The notes under the pieces are model-generated. The model did not search any database. It was not told the origin of the DNA and worked only from the letters and a program-made list of their open reading frames with translations. A DNA stretch of 64,000 nucleotides from Coenobita brevimanus (taxonomy: Eukaryota > Arthropoda > Malacostraca > Decapoda > Coenobitidae), in assembly GCA_032717465.1 (NCBI GenBank), contig CM064664.1, positions 2,660,969 to 2,724,968 of the forward strand, read 5' to 3'. A program made the position numbers and the translations under genes. This document shows, in pieces, positions 22,932 through 35,035 of this stretch; position 1 is the stretch's first letter; each line of letters opens with the position of its first letter.

Positions 22932-24510
22932 TTGTAGGTAAGGTGTATGGTAGAGTGTTAATTATGAGAGTTAGAGAGGGTACAGAGGGAGTGATTGGTG
23001 AGGAGCATTGTGGCTTTAGGAGAGGGAGGGGATGCGTGGATCAGGTGTTTGCTGTGAGACAAGTGTGTGAAAAGTATTTAACGAAAGGCAAGGATGTGTT
23101 TTGGACATTTATAGATTTAGAGAAAGCGTATGATAGAATTGATAGGGAGGCTTTGAGGACTGTTTTAAGATTGTATGGACTTGATGGTAAGTTACTAAAA
23201 GGGGTGAAAAGTTTTTATGTAAATAGTACAGCGTGTGTAAGAGTGGGAAATGCTGTGAGTGATTGGTTTCCCGTGAAAGTGGGGCTGCGACAGGGATGTG
23301 TGATGTCGCCTTGGTTGTTTAATATTTACATGGATGGTGTTGTAAGGGAGGTGAATGCAAGAGTTTTAGGTGGAGGTCTGAGTCTGGTGAATGTTGATGG
23401 TGGAGAGTGAAATCTGAAGCAGCTGCTGTTTGCAGATGATACTGCACTGGTGGCTGATTCAGAGGAGAGATTGAGACAGTTGGTAGAGGAGTTTGGAAGA
23501 GTGTGTGAAAGGAGGAAATTGAAAGTAACTGAGAATAAGAGTAAAGTGATGAAGTGTACGAGGTTGGTAAATGGTAGGGGGATGAATATAGTTTTGAATG
23601 GCGAGTTGCTTGAGGAGGTAGAGTGTTTTAAATATCTAGGGTCACATGTTTCTGTGGATGGAAGAATTGATGCAGAAGTGAAGTTTAGAACAAATGAAGT
23701 AGGAAAGGTGCTGGGAGGAATGAAAAAAGTGTTTAGATGTCGTTCGCTTAGAATGGATGTAAAGAGAAGGCTGTATGAGGGTGTTGTGGTACCGACTGCG
23801 TTATATGGGGCTGAAACATGGAATATGGGTGTAGCAGTGAGGAAAAGTTTGAATGTAATGGAGATGAGGTGTCTGAGGAGTAAGTGTGGAGTGACGCGTA
23901 TGGATTGAGTGCGAAATGATGAAGTGCGAAGGAGAACTGGAGTTGTTCAGATGGCTGGTAGAGTTGAGAAGAGGGTGTTGCGATGGTTTGGGCATATGGA
24001 GAGAATGGATAATGAGCGATTGGTGAAAAAGATAACTAGATCTGATGTGAGAGGTGTAAGGCTGAGAGGAAGACCACGAATAGGATGGATGGACAGTGTG
24101 AAGAGAGCGCTGGATGCGAGAGGGATGTCTATTGAGCAAGGAAGAGTGGCTGTGCATGACAGAAATAAATGGAGAGAAATTGTGAGTGAATAAGTGATGA
24201 TGCAGCCCTGAGGGGATATTCTCCCACATTTGGTCTGATCAGCTAGTCAGGTCAGGTGCGGATAAAGGGATGGGTCGGTTATGATGTGGCAGGGATAAAC
24301 CAGTTCTGCTGTCGGGCCCTGCTGCGGATATCACTGACTGCATTGCGCAGTTGACCCTTGTGCGGTGTTGTGCAGTGAGGATCTGTCCATTCTCCCCTTT
24401 GGGGCTAAGATGCGAATGAATGTGTTTGAATGGATGAGTAAATGGGGAGTGTGTCGTCCTGTCTCGGCTACCTCCCTTTCCTTGGGGGAAGCAGCCTAGG
24501 TATAAATAAA
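22929..24510 (+). mobile_element. RTE-like LINE copy D1, 5'-truncated
   Basis: It starts within the RT at GTTGTAGGTAAGGTGTATGG, directly against (TA)n, and ends with the family 3' UTR: GATGATGCAGCCCTGAGG to GGGGGAAGCAGCCTAGGTATA. The same 3' UTR, reversed, is at 58430-58745. The adjoining short (TA)n was later the target of the Gypsy element. Confidence 0.88.
22943..24193 (+). pseudogene. LINE D1 reverse transcriptase and tail
   Basis: One frame-consistent stretch is broken by stops at 23408-23410 (TGA where copy D2 has TGG) and about 23906 (TGA where D2 has CGA). A short indel before VVQMAGR adjusts the frame. Blocks: GFRRGRGCVDQVFAVRQV, FIDLEKAYDRIDREAL, GLRQGCVMSPWLFNIYMDGV, LLFADDTALVADSEERL with intact FADD, CERRKLKVTENKSKVM, FKYLGSHVSVDG, RRTGV..RVLRWFGHMERMDNERLVKK, and the C-terminus DRNKWREIVSE. 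Both stops are of the kind made by C-to-T or G-to-A change. Confidence 0.88.
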
Positions 24511-24521
24511 TATATATATAT

Positions 24522-25497
24522 TGTTACGTTGTCCGCCTTTCGTTCCCACGGATGCAGCCGTTACAGTTGGGCTAGGGGGATTATGCAGTATGTATCCGTG
24601 TCATTCGCGGAGTTTATATTAGCGAGTGTTACAAGTTCTTTTGTTTCTTTCGTTCCTGCCACTGAGGGCAATTTTATTTCATACCATGCTGAGAATGCAT
24701 TTGATTATTTTGATTGTCTTGTGTGAGCTACCAGTATATTTAATGATGTTTTGCTTGCATTAGAAGTAACAGTTTATTGTAGAGAGAGAGAGGGGCACGA
24801 ATATAAGTTCTTATTAATTAATTTGATTATGCGTTCGCGCTTGGCCGTGCACGAGCCTTGATCAGAGTCAGTATCTTCCCAGCTAGCTTCCGTATCGTGC
24901 GTGCTTGTACACTCTCTCTCTCCCCAGTCATTTTTCTGCCGAGCTGGCGTTTTCATTTAAGTTTATTTTTATTCTTTTGTTGCTGACTGAGGGAAGTAGT
25001 TATTTTATTTTGTTTTTGTAACCGTGTTGTCTTTGGAGGGCCAGTTTGGCTCACCGTGGTCCTCTCGCTGCCTTTGTTAACGTTCCCCAACACACGTACA
25101 TACACACACACACCCCCTACCCCTACACAGTTAATCCCATCTCTTTGCTCGAGGCTAGTGAGAACCATCGTGAGCTATTAACTGCGTTCCCCCTTGGACA
25201 CGGGTTAAGTAGAAAGTCGTCACCACCGGAAGTAAGTGGGAGGTGTTCCTGTATACTGTCTCGGGCGGTATTACTTCCGGTAGTGACGATAGTAGGCTAG
25301 ATCTATAGGTAGGCTGTTCCGTTTATTATCAAAGTACAGAGTGTTGCGTTTTAGTTTTTCCGTTGCGCAGTTTTTCTCTAGTTTGCGGAGTGTCAGTGCC
25401 GGGGTCTGCGTTATTTTTGCAACGCAGTGGAGGCCGATCAACTAAGGCTGACTTGTTGTCTTTTTTGTAATAGCCCCGGGCTGGCGTTACCGTAACA
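24522..25497 (+). repeat. 5' LTR (976 bp)
   Basis: It starts TGTTACGTTGTCCGCC and ends GGCGTTACCGTAACA; TGTTACG and CGTAACA are inverted. Differences from the 3' LTR seen by eye: T/C in CAG(T/C)TGGG, T/A in GTTTA(T/A)ATT, and T/C in GGCG(T/C)TACC. Internally it holds a GA-run, an AC-run and an 18-bp imperfect inverted repeat (25218-25235 with 25271-25288). Promoter and polyadenylation sites should lie here, but I cannot place the R boundaries. Confidence 0.93.
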
Positions 25498-25498
25498 G

Positions 25499-25516
25499 TG
25501 GCGACCTCGCCAGGAT
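25499..25516 (+). other. Candidate primer-binding site
   Basis: TGGCGACCTCGCCAGGAT starts one base after the 5' LTR. Starting with TGG, complementary to a tRNA CCA end, and lying at this position is what a minus-strand primer site should show. The matching tRNA is not identified. Confidence 0.65.
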
Positions 25517-25649
25517 ATCCTAACAGTGCCTTCTTGCTAGGATATCGTTACCTTGGCGTTCTCTGTGCTTTGAGGTGAAGTTGATGTGTGTGTAGTTTCT
25601 CAGTCAGCATTAGTATTTCATTATTTAGTACTGCCATTGATTTGTCGCC

Positions 25650-28600
25650 ATGGAGTCACGCGTGTCTACACCAGATCGCGTACGTGCTGAGTCACCTGTG
25701 GATATGGAAAATATGGAACAACGAGAGGCACATAGCAAAGGTACTCCCCGTGTGAGCCCTGAGTTTGACTATGGTGCTGAGTTGCCTCGTTTCGCTACCC
25801 CACTATTACCATCTATGATGCCGCCAAGTCAGTTTAGAGCAGTTCCCCCGGGTATGTCTGGTGCTTTCCCTGGAGCTGTTCATTCCACTCCCATATACCC
25901 TGGAGTCTTGTCACCGGAGGCTCAGTTGCAATTGGAGTTGAAAAAGATGGAGATGGAAATGCAGCGTGCAAGAGAGAAGGAAGAGAGGGAAATGCAGCGT
26001 GCAAGAGAGAAGGAAGAGAGGGAGATGCAGCTGGAGTTGCAGCGTGAAAAAATGCGATTTGAGCTGGAGAAGACTCGCTTGGAGCTGACTGCTAATAGAC
26101 CAACTTCAGATACCCAAACCTCAGGCCGTGCAGAGGATAGGGAGAGTTGGTTCTCAAGGAGTCTAAAATTAGTGCCAGCATTTGATGAGTTGAAGGTGAC
26201 AGAATGGTTTGTTAGATTTGAAAAGAAGGCTAGGGAGTTTGAGTGGCCAAGGCAGCGCTGGGTGGGGTTGGTATCTAATGTGCTGAAGGGAAAAGCCTTG
26301 GAAGTGTATAATAGGTTGAGCCCTGAGGATGTAGATGATTATGATGAATTTAAAACAGCCATCCTGAAGGCATATGAACTTAGACCAGAGGCTTATCGGT
26401 TGTTGTTCCGTGGTGCTCGGAAAAGGCCTGCTGACACCTATATGGCCTACGCCAGGTATCTGGAGGAGAGGTTAGACGAGTGGTTGCTGAGTGAGAGCGC
26501 CACTTCGTATAACGAGGTGCGTGAACTGTTTTTGATGGAACATTTTACCAACATGGCTGACAAAGAAATTGGTGTTAAAATTAGGGAGAAGAGATTTAAG
26601 ACTGTGAAGGAAGCAGCGACTTGGGCTGATGACCGGGTGTTTGCCTTGCGGAGTATGGGGGTCAAGTATGCTAATTTTCAGTATTCCAGGGAGAGGACTG
26701 TGAGTGGCCCTGCCTGGGATAAATCTCCCGTGAATCAGTCCAAGGGAAGTACAGAGGAGAAAAAGAATTCTGGGAGAAAGAGCCCAGTATCCAGTTCGAA
26801 GCTAGTTTGTTACTTTTGCAAACAGAGTGGGCACATCAAGCCTAACTGCCCTAAGTGGAAGGCCTCCCAAAATGCCAAACCAGTGGCACTAGTTATAGGT
26901 TCGAGTCAGGTGAACGAGAGGAGTTGGGAGAGTGGTAACGGTGAGGGAGAAGTCTGTGGAAAGCTGGAGTGCAGCCGGCTGTGCTCGCTGCCAGCTCAGG
27001 CTGAAAAAGTTACCCAACACGCTACGCCACCTCCGGATGAACTGCCTCAGAAATCGTCCCTAGACTGGTGTAAACCTTTTATATGTCACGGCACAGTGAA
27101 AATTCATGGGATCAGTTATCCAGTTACTGTGGCTCGTGATACCTGTGCACAACAGTCTGTGTGCAGAAACGTGACTGGAGGGCCTGTAAACTCAGGGAAG
27201 TATGTGCTGTGTAGAGGCATGAACTCAGATGAATACTATGATTATGTTCATGTGGAACTCGATTGCCCCATTGTTCAGGCTGCAGCTCAAGTAGCTGTTG
27301 CTGATGTAATGCCACTAGAGGGGATTGATTTTCTGCTGGGGAACGACCTGGCTGGGGAGAAAGTATTTCCATCTATTCCCCCACCAGTTGTTGTGGCAGA
27401 GAAGTGTTTTGACGCCCCAGAAATTGGTATTGAAGTTGATGCAGAAGTGGAAGCCATGTTCCCGGTCTGTGCAATTACACGATCTATGGCACAGGTTGCA
27501 GCCCGGGAGGAAGAACTGGTGAAGCCACAGGTTCTTGGGGTCGACTGTGATGAGGCAGGGCCACCAATGGAGGAACCTAGTGAGCAGAGTGTTGCTGTAG
27601 TGGGTGAGGAGAGTGGGAATGCGTGCATGGGCGCCGCCCCACTTCCCACTCAGGACACTAGAGGTGGTGCTGAGTATGTCTGTGTGGAGACTGAACCCAG
27701 CCCACCGACCGAATTAGAATTTCAGGACGCTGGGGTCGACTGCGAGGATGCAGGACCTCCGTCAAACGCGCCTGAGGAACAGAGTGTCACTGTTGAGGGT
27801 AGAGGTGATGTTGTCAGTGTGGAGTCTGACATTCCTACCCCTGTCGAGTGTACTAGAGGTGGCGCTGAGATTGATCGCCCTTCGCAGTCCAGTGTCCCGA
27901 CCAGTCCCTTATCTCAGTCCTCAGTAGAGCTGGTGGGTGTTGGGTCAGCAGAATTGAGGGTGAAGCAACAGGAGGATGTAACATTAAAGCCCTTGTTTGC
28001 TCGAGTAGGGGAAGAAAGAAGTATGGAGTGTGGTAAGGAGGAGTTCCTGATTAAAGACAATGTTTTACATCGCCGATGGACGCCCACTGGCGCCACGGTG
28101 GATGGAGGAGTGGGTGAGTTAGTGCAGGTGGTGGTGCCTGTGCAGTATAGGGTGCCGTTAATACAGTTAGCACATGAGGGACCTTTAGCAGGTCATTTGG
28201 GAAACAGGAAGACAGTGCAGCGCTTAAGATATAACTTCTGGTGGCCAAGTATGCCGGGACAAGTTGCTGCGTACATCAAGAGCTGTCACACTTGTCAGAT
28301 AGTGGGCAAGCCTAATCAAGTTCTTCCTGTGGCCCCTTTGACTCCCATTCCTGCAGTTGAACCTCCGTTTACCCGGGTAATCATTGATATCGTGGGCCCT
28401 TTACCTCCTACTTCTGCTGGAAACAAGTATTTGTTAACCATAATGGATGTTACCACGCGATACCCAGAGGCTATACCAATCAGAAGCATGCAGGCGAAGT
28501 CAGTAGTCAAGCAACTTATCTTGTTTTTTACTCATTTTGGCCTGCCCAAGGAGTTGCAGTCAGACCGTGGAGTAAATTTTACATCTAATTTATTTAAGCA

Positions 28601-30566
28601 GACAATGACAGAGTTGGGCATCAAACACATTTTGTCCAGTGCCTACCATCCGCAGTCACAAGGTGCCCTGGAGAGGCATCATCAGACCTTAAAGACCATG
28701 CTGCGCACCTTCTGCTATGATAGTGGAAAGGATTGGGACTTAGCGGTACCCTTTGTTATGTTTGCAGTGAGAGAGGTACCAACTGAGTCGTTAGGGTTTT
28801 CACCCAATGAGTTAGTGTTTGGGCACAGAGTTCGTGGTCCCTTGGATGTGGTGCGAGAGGCCTGGAGTAACAACAAATCTGGCAACCAGGAATCCATGCT
28901 TGACTATGTCTGCCGCACTCGGGAGAGACTGCATTGCGCTTTAGAGCTTGCCCGTGACCATCTAATCGGGGCTCAAGCGAAAATGAAGGCTCATTACGAT
29001 AAGAAGGTCAGAAGTCGTGAGTTTAAGCAAGGAGATGAAGTTTTGGCACTGCTGCCCATGCAAGGAAAACCTCTGGCGGCTAGATTCAGTGGTCCTTATA
29101 TTGTGAAGAAGAGAGTTGGGGAACTTGACTATCTAATTGTTACCCCAGATAGGCGGAAGAGTACTCAGTTGTGCCACATTAATATGTTGAAGCCATACTA
29201 CCGCCCAGTTGATTCTCATTGTGGGATGACTGCTGATGTCTCTCACCTGGGATGTGAAGGACGGGGAAAGGAGGACGTGGCATCAAAGGAACGTGCTGTG
29301 GAGGGAGCTGTTGGTGCTGGTGATGTGAGTGGTGGACCAGGGTTACAGCCACAGTTCCTGGAAGGTGACTTTGGAGTGGACGTTGAGGGAACCAGGGATA
29401 AGAGCGCTCCTGTAGTTTTGGTGGTTGGTAGTGAGTTGGAGGAGCAGGAGGAAGTGTTTAGTCGTGGTGAGATGTTACCAGCTGACCTATGGGAGGGCAA
29501 TGGTTATGCAGCTCTGGTGGAGAAATTGCGACACCTTGATCCAGTAAAGCGAGAAGAGCTGTGCAACAGATTATGGAAACATCCGAAAGTTTTTGGAGAT
29601 TCACCGGGATTGACAACTTGGGCTACTCATGACATTGATGTTGGGGATAGTAAGCCTGTAAAATTAGCTCCCTACCGCATCAACCCTATCAGACAGAAAG
29701 CTCTCGATAATGAGATCAAGTATATGTTGGACCATGGATTGATCAGGAGGAGTTTCAGTGAGTGGAGTTCACCAGTTACCTTGCAGCCGAAGCCAGATGG
29801 GAAGGTTAGGTTGTGTGTGGACTTCCGGAAGGTTAACTCACTGTCTAAGACCGATGCTTATCCCTTGCCTCGGGTCGATGACTCCGTGGACAAGGTGGGA
29901 AATGCCACTTACATCACCAAACTTGACTTAGTAAAGGGATACTGGCAGGTCCCGCTGACGGAACGGGCTAAACAAGTGGCTAGCTTTGTTGTCAGTGGTG
30001 CAGTATATCAGTGCCAGGTGATGCCTTATGGACTGAAGAATGCTCCAGCCACTTTCCAGAGGCTTATGGATAAAGTGGTGGATGGCATACCTAATTGTGT
30101 CGTTTACATCGATGATGTCATTGTGTATGACACCAAGTGGGAGGAGCACCTTGATCATGTGGAAATGCTCATTAAGCGGTTGGAGGAAGCTGGCTTAGTA
30201 GTCAACTTAGACAAGTGCGAGTTCGTACGTGCTAAGGTCCAGTACCTTGGATTTGTTGTGGGACATGGGCAAGTGGCTCCACCTCGGGCTAAGGTGGATG
30301 CCATTTCCAACTTTGCAGCACCCCAGTGTCGCCGTGCCCTCCAGCGATTTTTGGGCATGATCGGCTATTACAGACGATTTATTGGGAATTACTCCACAGT
30401 GCTTGCCCCTCTTACTGACTTATTGCGCAAGGATAAGAAGTGGCAGTGGACAGCCGAGTGTGAGCAAGCTTTACTACTGTTAAGTCTCTGCTGTGCCACC
30501 ACCCTATATTGCGTGCACCAGATTTTGACAGATCTTTTGTGCTGGCAGTTGATGCTAGCCGAGTAG
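25650..30566 (+). CDS. Gag-pol polyprotein: Gag, protease, integrase, reverse transcriptase
   Basis: 1638 codons open from the ATG at 25650. Residues 91-148 are a charged coiled coil with an 11-residue tandem (EMQRAREKEER twice). Residues 169-336 are a SCAN/retrotransposon-Gag type core; a CCHC knuckle CYFCKQSGHIKPNC is at 387-400. The protease region has ARDTCAQQS (Asp 497), where DTG or DSG is expected. Integrase follows: the H-H-C-C zinc motif (His 842 region, Cys 879 and 882), then Asp 913, Asp 972 and Glu 1008 with exact D-D(35)-E spacing. RT comes after it: KLAPYRINPIRQKAL, PKPDGKVRLCVDFRKVN, CVVYIDDVIVYD (YIDD 1486-1489). The frame is lost just after the connection domain by a probable one-base loss in a T-run near 30471. 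The last 30 or so codons are therefore out-of-frame residue. Confidence 0.93.
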   Translation: MESRVSTPDRVRAESPVDMENMEQREAHSKGTPRVSPEFDYGAELPRFATPLLPSMMPPSQFRAVPPGMSGAFPGAVHSTPIYPGVLSPEAQLQLELKKMEMEMQRAREKEEREMQRAREKEEREMQLELQREKMRFELEKTRLELTANRPTSDTQTSGRAEDRESWFSRSLKLVPAFDELKVTEWFVRFEKKAREFEWPRQRWVGLVSNVLKGKALEVYNRLSPEDVDDYDEFKTAILKAYELRPEAYRLLFRGARKRPADTYMAYARYLEERLDEWLLSESATSYNEVRELFLMEHFTNMADKEIGVKIREKRFKTVKEAATWADDRVFALRSMGVKYANFQYSRERTVSGPAWDKSPVNQSKGSTEEKKNSGRKSPVSSSKLVCYFCKQSGHIKPNCPKWKASQNAKPVALVIGSSQVNERSWESGNGEGEVCGKLECSRLCSLPAQAEKVTQHATPPPDELPQKSSLDWCKPFICHGTVKIHGISYPVTVARDTCAQQSVCRNVTGGPVNSGKYVLCRGMNSDEYYDYVHVELDCPIVQAAAQVAVADVMPLEGIDFLLGNDLAGEKVFPSIPPPVVVAEKCFDAPEIGIEVDAEVEAMFPVCAITRSMAQVAAREEELVKPQVLGVDCDEAGPPMEEPSEQSVAVVGEESGNACMGAAPLPTQDTRGGAEYVCVETEPSPPTELEFQDAGVDCEDAGPPSNAPEEQSVTVEGRGDVVSVESDIPTPVECTRGGAEIDRPSQSSVPTSPLSQSSVELVGVGSAELRVKQQEDVTLKPLFARVGEERSMECGKEEFLIKDNVLHRRWTPTGATVDGGVGELVQVVVPVQYRVPLIQLAHEGPLAGHLGNRKTVQRLRYNFWWPSMPGQVAAYIKSCHTCQIVGKPNQVLPVAPLTPIPAVEPPFTRVIIDIVGPLPPTSAGNKYLLTIMDVTTRYPEAIPIRSMQAKSVVKQLILFFTHFGLPKELQSDRGVNFTSNLFKQTMTELGIKHILSSAYHPQSQGALERHHQTLKTMLRTFCYDSGKDWDLAVPFVMFAVREVPTESLGFSPNELVFGHRVRGPLDVVREAWSNNKSGNQESMLDYVCRTRERLHCALELARDHLIGAQAKMKAHYDKKVRSREFKQGDEVLALLPMQGKPLAARFSGPYIVKKRVGELDYLIVTPDRRKSTQLCHINMLKPYYRPVDSHCGMTADVSHLGCEGRGKEDVASKERAVEGAVGAGDVSGGPGLQPQFLEGDFGVDVEGTRDKSAPVVLVVGSELEEQEEVFSRGEMLPADLWEGNGYAALVEKLRHLDPVKREELCNRLWKHPKVFGDSPGLTTWATHDIDVGDSKPVKLAPYRINPIRQKALDNEIKYMLDHGLIRRSFSEWSSPVTLQPKPDGKVRLCVDFRKVNSLSKTDAYPLPRVDDSVDKVGNATYITKLDLVKGYWQVPLTERAKQVASFVVSGAVYQCQVMPYGLKNAPATFQRLMDKVVDGIPNCVVYIDDVIVYDTKWEEHLDHVEMLIKRLEEAGLVVNLDKCEFVRAKVQYLGFVVGHGQVAPPRAKVDAISNFAAPQCRRALQRFLGMIGYYRRFIGNYSTVLAPLTDLLRKDKKWQWTAECEQALLLLSLCCATTLYCVHQILTDLLCWQLMLAE

Positions 30567-30919
30567 GGGTAGGAGCAGTGTTGATGCAACCGGATGAGGG
30601 CCAGGTTGAACATCCCATATCTTACTTCTCAAAGAAGTTTAATAGAGCCCAGAAGAACTACTCTGTCATAGAGCAGGAGTTATTAGCGATTATCCTGGCC
30701 CTACAACACTTTGCTGTCTACCTGCCCCCTTTTGGCCCTGTGATCAAGATTTATTCAGACCATCATCCCCTGCAGTTTTTGAACAAGTTTAAATTTAAGA
30801 ACCAGCGTTTGACCCGCTGGAGTTTGCTTTTGCAAGAGTACAATTTAGAAGTTAGGCATATTAAAGGGACTGATAACGTAATTGCTGATTGTTTGTCCAG
30901 GGAGGGGTCAGGGTCATGA
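30475..30919 (+). pseudogene. RNase H domain of the Gypsy element, displaced by a frameshift
   Basis: This is in a different frame from gag-pol and has no start of its own. It reads LRAPDFDRSFVLAVDASRVG (first Asp), NYSVIEQELLAIILAL (Glu), IKIYSDHHPLQFL (Asp) and GTDNVIADCLSREG (last Asp), so all four RNase H acidic positions are present. It stops at 30917-30919. Its continuity with the RT is interrupted only by the change near 30471. No chromodomain, env or other frame follows. Confidence 0.9.
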
Positions 30920-30954
30920 TTCGAAAATTTTGATCCAGGGCTCAAAATTTTCCC

Positions 30955-30967
30955 TTGGGGAAGGGCG
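30955..30967 (+). other. Polypurine tract
   Basis: TTGGGGAAGGGCG immediately precedes the 3' LTR. The GGGGAAGGG core and position fit the plus-strand primer of an LTR retroelement. Confidence 0.75.
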
Positions 30968-31939
30968 TGTTACGTTGTCCGCCTTTCGTTCCCACGGATG
31001 CAGCCGTTACAGCTGGGCTAGGGGGATTATGCAGTATGTATCCGTGTCATTCGCGGAGTTTAAATTAGCGAGTGTTACAAGTTCTTTTGTTTCTTTCGTT
31101 CCTGCCACTGAGGGCAATTTTATTTCATACCATGCTGAGAATGCATTTGATTATTTTGATTGTCTTGTGTGAGCTACCAGTATATTTAATGATGTTTTGC
31201 TTGCATTAGAAGTAACAGTTTATTGTAGAGAGAGAGAGGGGCACGAATATAAGTTCTTATTAATTAATTTGATTATGCGTTCGCGCTTGGCCGTGCACGA
31301 GCCTTGATCAGAGTCAGTATCTTCCCAGCTAGCTTCCGTATCGTGCGTGCTTGTACACTCTCTCTCTCCCCAGTCATTTTTCTGCCGAGCTGGCGTTTTC
31401 ATTTAAGTTTATTTTTATTCTTTTGTTGCTGACTGAGGGAAGTAGTTATTTTATTTTGTTTTTGTAACCGTGTTGTCTTTGGAGGGCCAGTTTGGCTCAC
31501 CGTGGTCCTCTCGCTGCCTTTGTTAACGTTCCCCAACACACGTACATACACACACACACCCCCTACCCCTACACAGTTAATCCCATCTCTTTGCTCGAGG
31601 CTAGTGAGAACCATCGTGAGCTATTAACTGCGTTCCCCCTTGGACACGGGTTAAGTAGAAAGTCGTCACCACCGGAAGTAAGTGGGAGGTGTTCCTGTAT
31701 ACTGTCTCGGGCGGTATTACTTCCGGTAGTGACGATAGTAGGCTAGATCTATAGGTAGGCTGTTCCGTTTATTATCAAAGTACAGAGTGTTGCGTTTTAG
31801 TTTTTCCGTTGCGCAGTTTTTCTCTAGTTTGCGGAGTGTCAGTGCCGGGGTCTGCGTTATTTTTGCAACGCAGTGGAGGCCGATCAACTAAGGCTGACTT
31901 GTTGTCTTTTTTGTAATAGCCCCGGGCTGGCGCTACCGT

Positions 31940-31943
<4 letters not shown>
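30968..31943 (+). repeat. 3' LTR (976 bp)
   Basis: Same length and ends as the 5' LTR and almost identical to it. It ends GGCGCTACCGTAACA at 31943, directly against (AT)n. Confidence 0.93.

Positions 31944-31990
<47 letters not shown>
31944..31990. repeat. (AT)n microsatellite
   Basis: About 47 bp of pure AT between the Gypsy 3' LTR and LINE copy B4. It is probably the right-hand remainder of the tract that the Gypsy element entered. Confidence 0.97.

Positions 31991-35035
<3,045 letters not shown>

Larger units (their letters stand above)
24522..31943 (+). mobile_element. Gypsy-class (Ty3) LTR retrotransposon with integrase before RT (Gmr1-like order)
   Basis: 7422 bp bounded by two 976-bp LTRs that begin TGTTACG and end CGTAACA. 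By eye I find three differences between the LTRs. It contains a primer-binding site, a single gag-pol frame, and a polypurine tract. Domain order is Gag, zinc knuckle, protease, integrase, RT, RNase H; integrase upstream of RT is copia-like order in a Gypsy-type sequence. It is inserted in a (TA)n tract at the LINE D1 3' end, so the target duplication is ambiguous (ATAT on both sides). Confidence 0.92.

Noticed and set aside
27287..27649. Minus-strand frames inside the Gypsy gag-pol (also 28051-28248, 29243-29500)
   Set aside because: They are antisense shadows of the gag-pol frame and lie largely opposite its protease-integrase spacer; their Ser/Pro-rich composition follows from the sense strand.
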